Source: Pseudonocardia kujensis (GTDB lineage: Bacteria; Actinomycetota; Actinomycetes; Mycobacteriales; Pseudonocardiaceae). Taken from it: a DNA stretch of 64,000 bases. Under the pieces are notes generated by a model. That model had not been told where the DNA came from, did no database searches, and saw nothing but the letters and a program-made list of their open reading frames with translations. This document shows, one piece after another, positions 8,556-15,466 of the stretch. A program made the position numbers and the translations under genes. The stretch's first letter is position 1. Each line of letters begins with the position of its first letter. The stretch spans positions 1-64,000 of the forward strand of contig NZ_JAJSOK010000001.1 in assembly GCF_021283305.1 (NCBI RefSeq), given 5' to 3'.

Positions 8556-9728
8556 TCAGCCGAGCCATTCCAGCCAGGCGGCACCGGGGTGCGCGCGGCC
8601 GAGGACCGTGCCGTGCCGGACGCCGTCGCGCACCGAGACCCGCCCGACCACCCCGAACACGCCACCTTCGCGGTTCTCCGCGATCCAGTGCTCCGGCACC
8701 TCGAGGCCCTGGACCGTGGTGCGGGCCTGCGGCCCCAGCGGGACCAACGGGTCGACCGAGACCCACTCGACGTCCCGGCCGGTGGCGACCAGCGCGTCGT
8801 CGAACGCGGCCAGCCGCTCCGGGCCGAGGAAGACGTGCACGTAGGTGTCGACGAGGCACACCAGCGCGTCCGGCGGCAGCCCTGCCACGACCTCGACCAG
8901 CGCGTCGACGACGTCGCCGCGCACGATCGGCGCGGGGTCGGCCAGCGCGAGTTGGGTCGCGGTGGCGAACCGGGACACGGCGCCGGCCTCGGGCGGCACG
9001 CAGGCGGCGAGCCAGGCGCGCGTGGCGGGGTCGGCCAGATCGTGCGGTTCCGCGTCGACGCCGACCCGCGCGGTGAGCACCGGCGGTTGCGGCGGGACCG
9101 GCGGCGGCGTGCCGCGGACCTCGCAGGACAGCTCGAGCGGGCCCGTCCCGCAGCGCAGCTCGGTGCCGTCCGGGAGCCGATAGCGGTAGGCATAGCGATC
9201 GGGACGCAGTCCCAACCCGGCCCCGGTGCCGAGATCGACGAGCGCGAGCGGGCGGGGATCCTCGGCGGCAACCGCGGCCAGCACGGGCAGCACGTCGAGG
9301 CACCGGGCCACCTCGGTCATCTGGTAGCGGTGGCCCGCGCACAGGCGCGCCAGCTCCTCCCGCTCGCCGCGGGCGAAGGCGGCCAGCGCGGGAACGAACC
9401 CGGCGTCCTGCTCGGGCTGTGGCGCGCCGGGCACCGGGAAGTAGCGGGCGAGCGCGCCGCCCTTCTCCGTGGCGAGCCGGCGGACGGCGGCGGACAGCAG
9501 CAGGGCGGGCTGGTGGTCGAGCGGCAGGTCGGCGGCGATCCCGAGCAGCACCTGGTCCTCGGCGATGCCGCGGAGCAGGGCGGCGGTGAGCCACCAGCTC
9601 GGCGGGGCGCCGGGCGCGGACCAGGCGTCGGCCACCGCCGTGGCCTGGGCGGCGACCTGCGCGGTCCGATCGATCACACGTCCGGGGTCGCGCGCGTCGC
9701 CCGGCTCGTTAGCGGGAGCGGCGCGCAT
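8556..9728 (-). CDS. DUF2332 protein
   Basis: This 390-residue protein matches the actinobacterial DUF2332 family: WWLTAALLRGIAEDQVLLGIAADLP near residues 46-70, YFPVPGAPQPEQD, and VDLGTGAGLGLRPDRYAYRY near 158-177. The last segment resembles a nucleotide or SAM-binding glycine loop, so a methyltransferase-like fold is possible, but no activity is established. The ATG at 9728 begins MRAAPANEP; an upstream in-frame ATG at 9821 would overlap the divergent gene. It is divergent from the bifunctional-nuclease gene, 57 bases apart. Confidence 0.75.
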   Translation of the reverse strand: MRAAPANEPGDARDPGRVIDRTAQVAAQATAVADAWSAPGAPPSWWLTAALLRGIAEDQVLLGIAADLPLDHQPALLLSAAVRRLATEKGGALARYFPVPGAPQPEQDAGFVPALAAFARGEREELARLCAGHRYQMTEVARCLDVLPVLAAVAAEDPRPLALVDLGTGAGLGLRPDRYAYRYRLPDGTELRCGTGPLELSCEVRGTPPPVPPQPPVLTARVGVDAEPHDLADPATRAWLAACVPPEAGAVSRFATATQLALADPAPIVRGDVVDALVEVVAGLPPDALVCLVDTYVHVFLGPERLAAFDDALVATGRDVEWVSVDPLVPLGPQARTTVQGLEVPEHWIAENREGGVFGVVGRVSVRDGVRHGTVLGRAHPGAAWLEWLG

Positions 9729-9785
9729 CGCGTGCAGTCTCGATCTGAGACAGGGAGCGGACGTGTGATCCAGCACACTGGCGCG

Positions 9786-10298
9786 ATGCGTGCGATGCAG
9801 GTGCTCCGGCTGGTCGTCCACGCGCGGAGCAGGCAGCCGGTGCTGGTGCTCGGCGAGGTCGACGGGGAGCGGTGCGTACCGGTCTTCCTGCGGCCGCAGC
9901 AGGCCGAGGTGATCGCGGTGGGCCCGCGCGAGGGCGGCGACCCGGCCGCCGCCGAGACCGCCCTCGTGCAGGACTTGCTGGTCCCGCTCGTCGGGGCGCT
10001 CGGGGCCCGGCTCACCGGCGCGGAGATCACCGACCTGGTCGACGGCGTCTACACCGCCGAGCTGGTGCTGCGCGACGAGGCCGCGGCCGAGGTGCGGGTG
10101 AAGGTCCGGCCGAGCGACGCGCTGGCCGTGGCGGTGCGGGAGGGGCTGGCGATCGGGGTCGCCGACGCCATCCTCGACGAGGTCGGGCAGGACACCTCCG
10201 AGGTGTTCCCCGACGGCGCCGACGCGCCCCCCGCCGAGCAGCTGCGGGAGTTCCGGGAGTTCCTCGACGACGTCACGCCGGACGACTTCCGGCGCTGA
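9786..10298 (+). CDS. Bifunctional nuclease (BFN/DUF151) family protein
   Basis: The 170-residue protein carries the BFN domain (about residues 1-135): QPVLVLGEVDGERCVPVFL, followed by the conserved helix segment AETALVQDLLVPLVGALGA and the characteristic KVRPSDALAVAVREG. The domain is found in plant nucleases and in thermotogal and actinobacterial stand-alone proteins; in actinobacteria the role is unproven. A C-terminal acidic tail ends at the start of a 30-bp tandem repeat. Its stop lies inside repeat unit 1, and the last 26 bases overlap the convergent monooxygenase. Confidence 0.88.
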   Translation: MRAMQVLRLVVHARSRQPVLVLGEVDGERCVPVFLRPQQAEVIAVGPREGGDPAAAETALVQDLLVPLVGALGARLTGAEITDLVDGVYTAELVLRDEAAAEVRVKVRPSDALAVAVREGLAIGVADAILDEVGQDTSEVFPDGADAPPAEQLREFREFLDDVTPDDFRR

Positions 10299-11616
10299 GC
10301 GAGCCTGCGGAGCGATCGTCGGCGCTGAGCGAGCCTGCGGAGCGATCGTCGGCGCCGGGCGAGCCTGCGGAGCGATCGTCGGCGCTGAGCGAGCCTGCGG
10401 AGCGATCGTCGGCGCCGAGCGGAGCCGGTGGCCGCTCGTCGTAGTCGGGCAGGTCGATCGCCTCGGCCTTCGCGAAGAACAGCTTCCGGGCGAGGCCGCG
10501 CAGCGGCCGGCTGACCATGAGCTTCATCGACCAGATGCGGTTGCGGATCGCGGCCCGGGTGTGCGGGGCGTAGCCGCGGATGCCGCCGGGCGGGAGGACC
10601 TGGCCCTGCATGACGTACGGGCGCATCCGCTCCTCGTACGCCGCGAAGGCCGCCTCGTGCGTGGCGTGCCGGCCCAGCTCGCCGGCCAGCACGTACGCGC
10701 CGACCAGGGCCAGGCTGGTGCCCATCCCGGTGAGGGGGCAGGGGGCGTAGCCGGCGTCGCCGACGAGGGCGACCCGGCCCGCGGTCCAGCGGTCCATGCG
10801 GACCTGCGCGACCAGGTCGAGGTAGAAGTCGTCGGCGGCGTGCATGGCGGCGACCAGCTGCGGGGCGACCCAGCCCATGCCGCGCATCCGATCGGCGACG
10901 ATCGCGCGCTGGGCGTCGAGGTCGCGGCGGTCGTGGTCCAGCGGTGCGGAGAGGAACGAGAGCCCGACCTTGGCGCGGCCGGGCGTGCTGTCCGGGCGGG
11001 CCGACGCCACCCGGCCCGGCTCGTTGTACATCTCGTACCAGCCGTCGAGGCCGACCGGATCGGGCGCGGTGAACCAGGCCATGTAGCCGCCGACGGGGTG
11101 CACGAACTCCTCCTCCGGCCCGAAGGCCAGCCGCCGGATCCCCGAGTGCGGCCCGTCCGCGCCCACGACCAGGTCGAACGTGCGCGTGCCGCCGTCGGAG
11201 AAGGTGACGGCGACGCCCGCGGGGCCGTCGTCGAGCGCGGTCACGCGCAGGCCCCACAGGTACTGCGCGGAGGTCGCCTCGAGCAGGATCCGGGACAGGT
11301 CGCCGCGGAGGATCTCGTACTCGCTGACGATGCCGTCGCCGCCGAGGTCCGCGACTCGCATCTCGGCGAGGTGCCGGCCGTCGGCGTCGACGTACGCGAC
11401 GCCCTCCTGGTCCACGCACGCGGCCCGCACGGCGGGCATGAGCCCCATCCGCTCGACGACGGTGCGGCCGGCCCCGCGCAGGTCGACGGTCTGGCCGCCG
11501 GGCCGTGGCCCGGGTGCGCTCTCGACGACGGTCACGGCGAAGCCGCGCCGCTGCAGCCAGAAGGCCAGGGCGGGGCCGGCGATGCCGGCCCCGGAGACGA
11601 GGACGGTGCGGGTCAT
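10273..11616 (-). CDS. FAD-dependent monooxygenase with repeat-derived C-terminal tail
   Basis: The 447-residue protein is a PHBH-fold flavin monooxygenase. It shows the dinucleotide motif VSGAGIAGPALAFWL at the N-terminus, the GADGPHSGIR (DG) motif near residue 155 and RVALVGDAGYAPCPLTGMG (GD motif) near residue 285. The family hydroxylates aromatic or polyketide substrates, or inactivates antibiotics such as tetracycline and rifampicin; the subgroup is unclear. The ATG at 11616 has GAGAGGTAGGAATC before it. From about residue 400 to 442 the chain consists of 10-residue repeats (core ADDRSAGS) encoded by the 30-bp tandem array, probably an addition to the original enzyme. It is divergent from the GntR-TetR regulator. 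Confidence 0.85.
   Translation of the reverse strand: MTRTVLVSGAGIAGPALAFWLQRRGFAVTVVESAPGPRPGGQTVDLRGAGRTVVERMGLMPAVRAACVDQEGVAYVDADGRHLAEMRVADLGGDGIVSEYEILRGDLSRILLEATSAQYLWGLRVTALDDGPAGVAVTFSDGGTRTFDLVVGADGPHSGIRRLAFGPEEEFVHPVGGYMAWFTAPDPVGLDGWYEMYNEPGRVASARPDSTPGRAKVGLSFLSAPLDHDRRDLDAQRAIVADRMRGMGWVAPQLVAAMHAADDFYLDLVAQVRMDRWTAGRVALVGDAGYAPCPLTGMGTSLALVGAYVLAGELGRHATHEAAFAAYEERMRPYVMQGQVLPPGGIRGYAPHTRAAIRNRIWSMKLMVSRPLRGLARKLFFAKAEAIDLPDYDERPPAPLGADDRSAGSLSADDRSAGSPGADDRSAGSLSADDRSAGSLSAGSRPA
10291..10420. repeat. 30-bp tandem repeat, four units plus a partial fifth
   Basis: Four consecutive 30-base units (10291, 10321, 10351, 10381) differ at only a few positions. Each ends with the core GAGCCTGCGGAGCGATCGTC after GGCGCTGAGC or a close variant. 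The unit length is a multiple of three, so all units stay in frame in the monooxygenase on the minus strand. The BFN stop codon lies in unit 1. Confidence 0.95.
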
Positions 11617-11715
11617 GATTCCTACCTCTCGGTGCTGATGCGCCGAGGGTACGGCGTACGCAGGTGTTCTCGATGTCTCTGGCTGTGGATACGATCGGAT
11701 GGACGAAAGCGCTCT

Positions 11716-11747
11716 AGTGCACCGGCGAGGTGCACCAGCAGTGCACT
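11716..11747. promoter_or_regulatory. Three GTGCAC boxes in the monooxygenase/GntR-TetR divergent region
   Basis: AGTGCACC (11716-11723), GGTGCACC (11729-11736, a perfect palindrome) and AGTGCACT (11740-11747, a perfect palindrome) lie just before the regulator GTG at 11764. They are downstream of a possible -10 TACGAT (11690-11695). The pattern fits an operator for the adjacent regulator, but which protein binds is inferred. Confidence 0.5.
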
Positions 11748-11763
11748 GGTGCGGGGAGGGCGC

Positions 11764-12651
11764 GTGGCGTACACGGACGTCGTCGAGGTGATCCGGGCCC
11801 GGATCACGGCCGGCGAGCTGGTTCCGGGCGACCGGATCCCGTCGACCCGGCAGATCGTGGCGGAGTTCGGTGTCGCGATGGCCACGGCGAGCAAGGTGAT
11901 CGCGGCGCTGCGGCAGGAGGGGCTCGTCCGGGTGCTGCCCGGGGTCGGGACGGTCGTCGCGGGCGGTGCCGCGGCCCCGGAGCCCGAGCTGGGCCGCGGC
12001 CGCATCCTGCGCGCCGCGATCCGGATCGCCGACGGCGAGGGCATCGACGCGCTGTCCATGCGCCGGGTCGCCGCGGCGCTCGGTACCGGCACGATGTCGC
12101 TGTACCGGCACGTGCCCGGCAAGGAGGAGCTGCTCCTGCTCATGCGCGACGCGGCGTTCGGCGAGTTCCCGCTGCCCCCGGTCCCGCCGCCCGGCTGGCG
12201 GGCGCAGCTGGAGGTGTCCTCGCGCTCGTTGTGGGCGCTGTACCGCCGGCACCCCTGGGTGGCCCGCACGACGTCGATGACCCGGCCCTACGCCGGCCCG
12301 AACCAGATGCCGTACTCGGAGTGGAACCTGCGCGCCCTCACCGGCCTCGGCCTCGACGACCCGACGATCTTCCGGCTGCACCTGGCCCTGTTCGGCTACG
12401 TGCACGGCGCGGCCGCGAGCCTCGAGTCCGAGGCGCGGGAGGAGGCGGAGACGGGCGTGACGCTCTGGCAGTGGATCCGCGCCCGCGAGACCGAGAACCG
12501 CGCGGTCATGGAGTCCGGTTCCTTCCCGAACTCGGTGCGGGTGTTCCTGCACGCCGACACGGGCTTCGACCTCGACACGATCTTCGAGACGGGCCTGGCG
12601 AGAATGCTCGACGGCATCGCGGCCCTGACTGGCCGCACCGGAGAACGATGA
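11764..12651 (+). CDS. Fused GntR-TetR transcriptional regulator
   Basis: The 295-residue protein combines two DNA-binding domains. Residues 1-70 are a GntR winged helix (VEVIRARITAGELVPGDRIPSTRQIVAEFGV...TASKVIAALRQEGLVRVLPG). Residues 75-125 are a TetR helix-turn-helix (RILRAAIRIADGEGIDALSMRRVAAALGTGTMSLYRHVPGKEELL). A TetR_C-type ligand/dimerisation domain follows to the end. Such two-headed regulators occur in actinobacteria and can contact composite operators. The GTG at 11764 is chosen because it abuts the GntR helix 1. Divergence from the FAD monooxygenase and the GTGCAC boxes suggest it controls that gene. Confidence 0.88.
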   Translation: MAYTDVVEVIRARITAGELVPGDRIPSTRQIVAEFGVAMATASKVIAALRQEGLVRVLPGVGTVVAGGAAAPEPELGRGRILRAAIRIADGEGIDALSMRRVAAALGTGTMSLYRHVPGKEELLLLMRDAAFGEFPLPPVPPPGWRAQLEVSSRSLWALYRRHPWVARTTSMTRPYAGPNQMPYSEWNLRALTGLGLDDPTIFRLHLALFGYVHGAAASLESEAREEAETGVTLWQWIRARETENRAVMESGSFPNSVRVFLHADTGFDLDTIFETGLARMLDGIAALTGRTGER

Positions 12652-12935
12652 GACGATTCGCGGCATGCTCCTCTAGCACGGCCACCCCGTCGGCGGAATA
12701 GACCGTCGGCACGATTCGATCACCGCGATTCGGGCCTTGTGCGGGCTGCCGGATCCGTTGTGGCCGAGAGGTGTGACCGCGGCATCCGGAGTAGTGGGGA
12801 GAAGTCCCGAAATCGGGGTTTGACAGCACAGTGAGCCGTCACGATCATACTCCTCGTTGGACTCTTCGCCCTTGTGCTCATTTTCCTCGCTCACCCCGAA
12901 GTCGTCGTCGCGCACTCGCCCCTGGAGACCGCACC
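12652..12935 (+). promoter_or_regulatory. Leader and promoter of the glucan-synthase-like operon
   Basis: No gene is visible in these 284 bases. A perfect -35 TTGACA (12820-12825) is followed after 17 bases by GATCAT (12843-12848) or after 20 by CATACT (12846-12851). This gives an untranslated leader of roughly 80 bases before the GTG at 12936. The block is less GC-rich than its surroundings. I see no convincing terminator after the regulator stop. Confidence 0.5.
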
Positions 12936-14699
12936 GTGCCGAGCCAGTCGTCGCCGAGCGCCGCCGGCCGTACGGGAACGGGCGATTCCCCGGCGCCGCG
13001 GTCCCGTAGTCAGGAGGTCGCCGACTCGCCCTCGCTCATGGCGATCGTCTTCGTCGCGACGATCGGCGTGGTGCTCTACACGGTTTTCCTCTTCGATTTC
13101 TCCCATCGCGGGAATTGGGTTCCGTACCTGATGGTGCTGGTCGCCGAGTCCTTCATCGTGCTCCAGGCCGCGCTGGCGCTGTGGACGATCCTCTCCTGTG
13201 GCCACGACCCCCGCGACTACCGCTTCTACGACGCGCAACGCCGGCTGCACGGCCCGGGGGGCGAGGCCGGCCGCGACGTGCCGCCGCCCGACCGGCCGAT
13301 GTTCCTCGGCGGTGCCGGGGCAACGGTCGACGTCTTCGTCACGACCTACGGCGAGTCCCTCGACGACATCCGGCGCACCGTGGTCGCCGCACTCGCGATG
13401 GAGGGGCGGCACACGACCTACGTCCTGGACGACGGCAGGACGGCCGGGGTGTTCGCGCTCGCGAGGGAGCTCGGCGCGGTCTACGTCGCGCGGACCGGCA
13501 ACGACTACGCCAAGGCGGGGAACGTCAACCACGCACTGGGGCTGACCACCGGCGAGTTCTTCGTGATCCTGGACGCCGATTTCGTCGCGCAGCCCGATTT
13601 CCTCCGTCAGACCGTGCCCTTCTTCGCGGATCCGACCGTCGCCTTCGTGCAGACACCGCAGGTGTACGGCAACCTGAACAATCTGATCTCGCGCGGTGCG
13701 GGCTACATGCAGACCGTGTTCTACCGTTTCATGCAGCCGGGCAAGAACCGGTTCAACGCAGCCTTCTGCGTGGGCACCAACGTGGTGTTCCGACGCGCGG
13801 CCGTGGAGGAGATCGGCGGCATCTACCAGGAGTCCCAGTCCGAGGACGTCTGGACGTCGCTGAAGTTGCACGAGCGCGGCTGGCGGTCGGTGTACATCGC
13901 CACCGAACTCGCGGTCGGGCGGACCCCGGAGACCATCGAGACCTACACGAAACAGCAGTTGCGCTGGGCCACGGGCGGTTTCGAGATCCTGTTGCGCAGC
14001 AATCCGATGGGGCGCGGCCGCAGGCTGACCCTCGACCAGCGTCTGCAGTACTTCGGCACGGCCACCTTCTATCTGGTCGGGGTGGCGCCGCTGCTGCTGA
14101 TCCTGGTGCCGCCGCTGCAGATCTACTTCGGGATCGGCCCCATCGACGCCGACGTTTCCGGGGCGACCTGGTTCTTCCACTACGCCGGCTTCTACTTCAT
14201 GCAGGTCGTGGTCGCGCTCTACACCATCGGGTCGTTCCGGTGGGAGACGTTGATGCTGGCCACGGCGTCCTTCCCGATCTACACCCGGGCGTTCCTGAAC
14301 GCCCTGCTGCGCCGGGAGCAGTCCTGGAGCGCGACCCATCGCTCGGGCGTCCGGAACTCGCCGTTCGACTTCATCGTCCCGCAGGTGCTGACCTTCGTGT
14401 TCCTGCTGCTGACCTCGGCGGTGGGGATCTGGCAGGCGCACGCGGACCGGACGGTCACGCTCGCCCTCGTCTGGAACGTCACCAACACCGTCGTTCTCGG
14501 CGCGTTCGTGGTCACGGCGATGCGCGAGGCCCGCGAGACCCGGGCCCTGAACCGCGCCGCACGCCGGCAGCTGCGCGACCGCGGGCGGGGGTGGACCGCG
14601 GAGGAGCCGGTGCCGGTGCCCCGGCAGGGCGGGGCCGACGTCCCGCGGTCGGCCGTCCACTCGTCGACGGCCCTGGCCCGGGCGGAGGACGCGGGATGA
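12936..14699 (+). CDS. BcsA-like GT2 family processive beta-glycan synthase
   Basis: The 587-residue protein is an inverting membrane glycosyltransferase of the cellulose/curdlan synthase type. Two helices (about residues 34-54 and 61-82) precede the cytosolic GT domain. It has VLDDG (D165/D166), DAD (D213/D215), SED (E303/D304, catalytic base region) and QQLRW (Q340-W344). Further helices follow (from about residue 375 on). No PilZ domain is seen in the short charged tail, so c-di-GMP control as in BcsA is not suggested. GTG at 12936 has GGAG eight bases upstream; an earlier in-frame ATG would add a basic leader. It overlaps the HlyD-like gene as ATGA. Product linkage is not given by the motifs; the GH81 partner points to beta-1,3-glucan. 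Confidence 0.88.
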   Translation: MPSQSSPSAAGRTGTGDSPAPRSRSQEVADSPSLMAIVFVATIGVVLYTVFLFDFSHRGNWVPYLMVLVAESFIVLQAALALWTILSCGHDPRDYRFYDAQRRLHGPGGEAGRDVPPPDRPMFLGGAGATVDVFVTTYGESLDDIRRTVVAALAMEGRHTTYVLDDGRTAGVFALARELGAVYVARTGNDYAKAGNVNHALGLTTGEFFVILDADFVAQPDFLRQTVPFFADPTVAFVQTPQVYGNLNNLISRGAGYMQTVFYRFMQPGKNRFNAAFCVGTNVVFRRAAVEEIGGIYQESQSEDVWTSLKLHERGWRSVYIATELAVGRTPETIETYTKQQLRWATGGFEILLRSNPMGRGRRLTLDQRLQYFGTATFYLVGVAPLLLILVPPLQIYFGIGPIDADVSGATWFFHYAGFYFMQVVVALYTIGSFRWETLMLATASFPIYTRAFLNALLRREQSWSATHRSGVRNSPFDFIVPQVLTFVFLLLTSAVGIWQAHADRTVTLALVWNVTNTVVLGAFVVTAMREARETRALNRAARRQLRDRGRGWTAEEPVPVPRQGGADVPRSAVHSSTALARAEDAG

Positions 14700-15466
14700 C
14701 CTGGCGCGGCCGGTTCCGGCTCGGTCTCGGGATCCTCGGCGTCCTCGCGGTCACCGCGGTGCTGACCATGGTGCTGAACGCCCGCAACGGGGTCGTCGAG
14801 AGCCGTTCGGCCGCGCTGGCCGCCGAGACGTACCCGGTGGGCACCGACTACGGCGGCACGCTGGTGACGCAGCTCGTGCGGATCGGCGACCAGGTCGCGG
14901 TCGGCCAGCCGATGTTCGAGCTGCGCAGCAGCGCGGTGCAGCGCGACCTCGCCCAGCGGCTCGTCGACACCAGCGCCCTGCCCTACGAGCTGCGTCCCGA
15001 CGGCACGCTCGTCCTCACCGCGAGCGACGCCGGCCGGGTGGCCTCCCTCGCCTACCCGCTCGGCTCGTTCGTGCCGGCGAACAGCACGATCGCGACCGTG
15101 CAGCGGGCGGGCTCGCTGTACGTCGAGGGCGAGTTCGTGCTCACGGCCCAGGACTACGCGCGGTTGCCCCCCGACGCGACGCTCGAGGTGCTCCTGCCGT
15201 CGAACCGGTCCGTCGACGCGCAGGTGCGGCGCATCCGGGTGCAGACCGAGGACGGGCAGGCGCGCACCGAGGTGGAGGCGTACAGCGACCAGCTCGGCGA
15301 CGCCACCGCCGACGGGCTGTTCGCGGTGGGCACCCCGGTCACGGCGACCCTGCACCTGCGCAACGACGGCGTCGTCACAGACGCCACGACGTGGGTGCTC
15401 CGCGAGGTCGGCGTCGTCACCGACGCCGCGACCTCGGTGCTCCGCCGGATGGGCCTCGACGCGTGA
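14696..15466 (+). CDS. HlyD/membrane-fusion-like protein of the glycan operon
   Basis: The 256-residue protein has a single N-terminal membrane helix (about residues 9-27) and an extracytoplasmic part. That part has a biotinyl-lipoyl/HlyD-like barrel: VTQLVRIGDQVAVGQPMFEL, then a second half with SDAGRVASLAYPLGSFVPANSTIATVQ. The coiled-coil hairpin of true HlyD proteins is very short or absent. In Gram-negative mixed-linkage glucan systems a membrane-fusion protein (BgsB) pairs with the GT2 synthase (BgsA); this gene may play the same part in a cell without an outer membrane. It is coupled on both sides: ATGA with the synthase, GTGA with the GH81 gene. Confidence 0.75.
   Translation: MTWRGRFRLGLGILGVLAVTAVLTMVLNARNGVVESRSAALAAETYPVGTDYGGTLVTQLVRIGDQVAVGQPMFELRSSAVQRDLAQRLVDTSALPYELRPDGTLVLTASDAGRVASLAYPLGSFVPANSTIATVQRAGSLYVEGEFVLTAQDYARLPPDATLEVLLPSNRSVDAQVRRIRVQTEDGQARTEVEAYSDQLGDATADGLFAVGTPVTATLHLRNDGVVTDATTWVLREVGVVTDAATSVLRRMGLDA

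Noticed and set aside
12652-12935. Start of the GT2 synthase at the ATG at 12831
   Set aside because: The extra 35 residues are Arg/Pro-rich and non-conserved, and 12831 lies within the proposed -35 to -10 interval; the GTG at 12936 has a good ribosome site.
14523-14699. PilZ (c-di-GMP) domain at the end of the GT2 synthase
   Set aside because: The C-terminal tail is short and charged and lacks the RxxxR and D/NxSxxG motifs, so BcsA-type c-di-GMP control is not supported.
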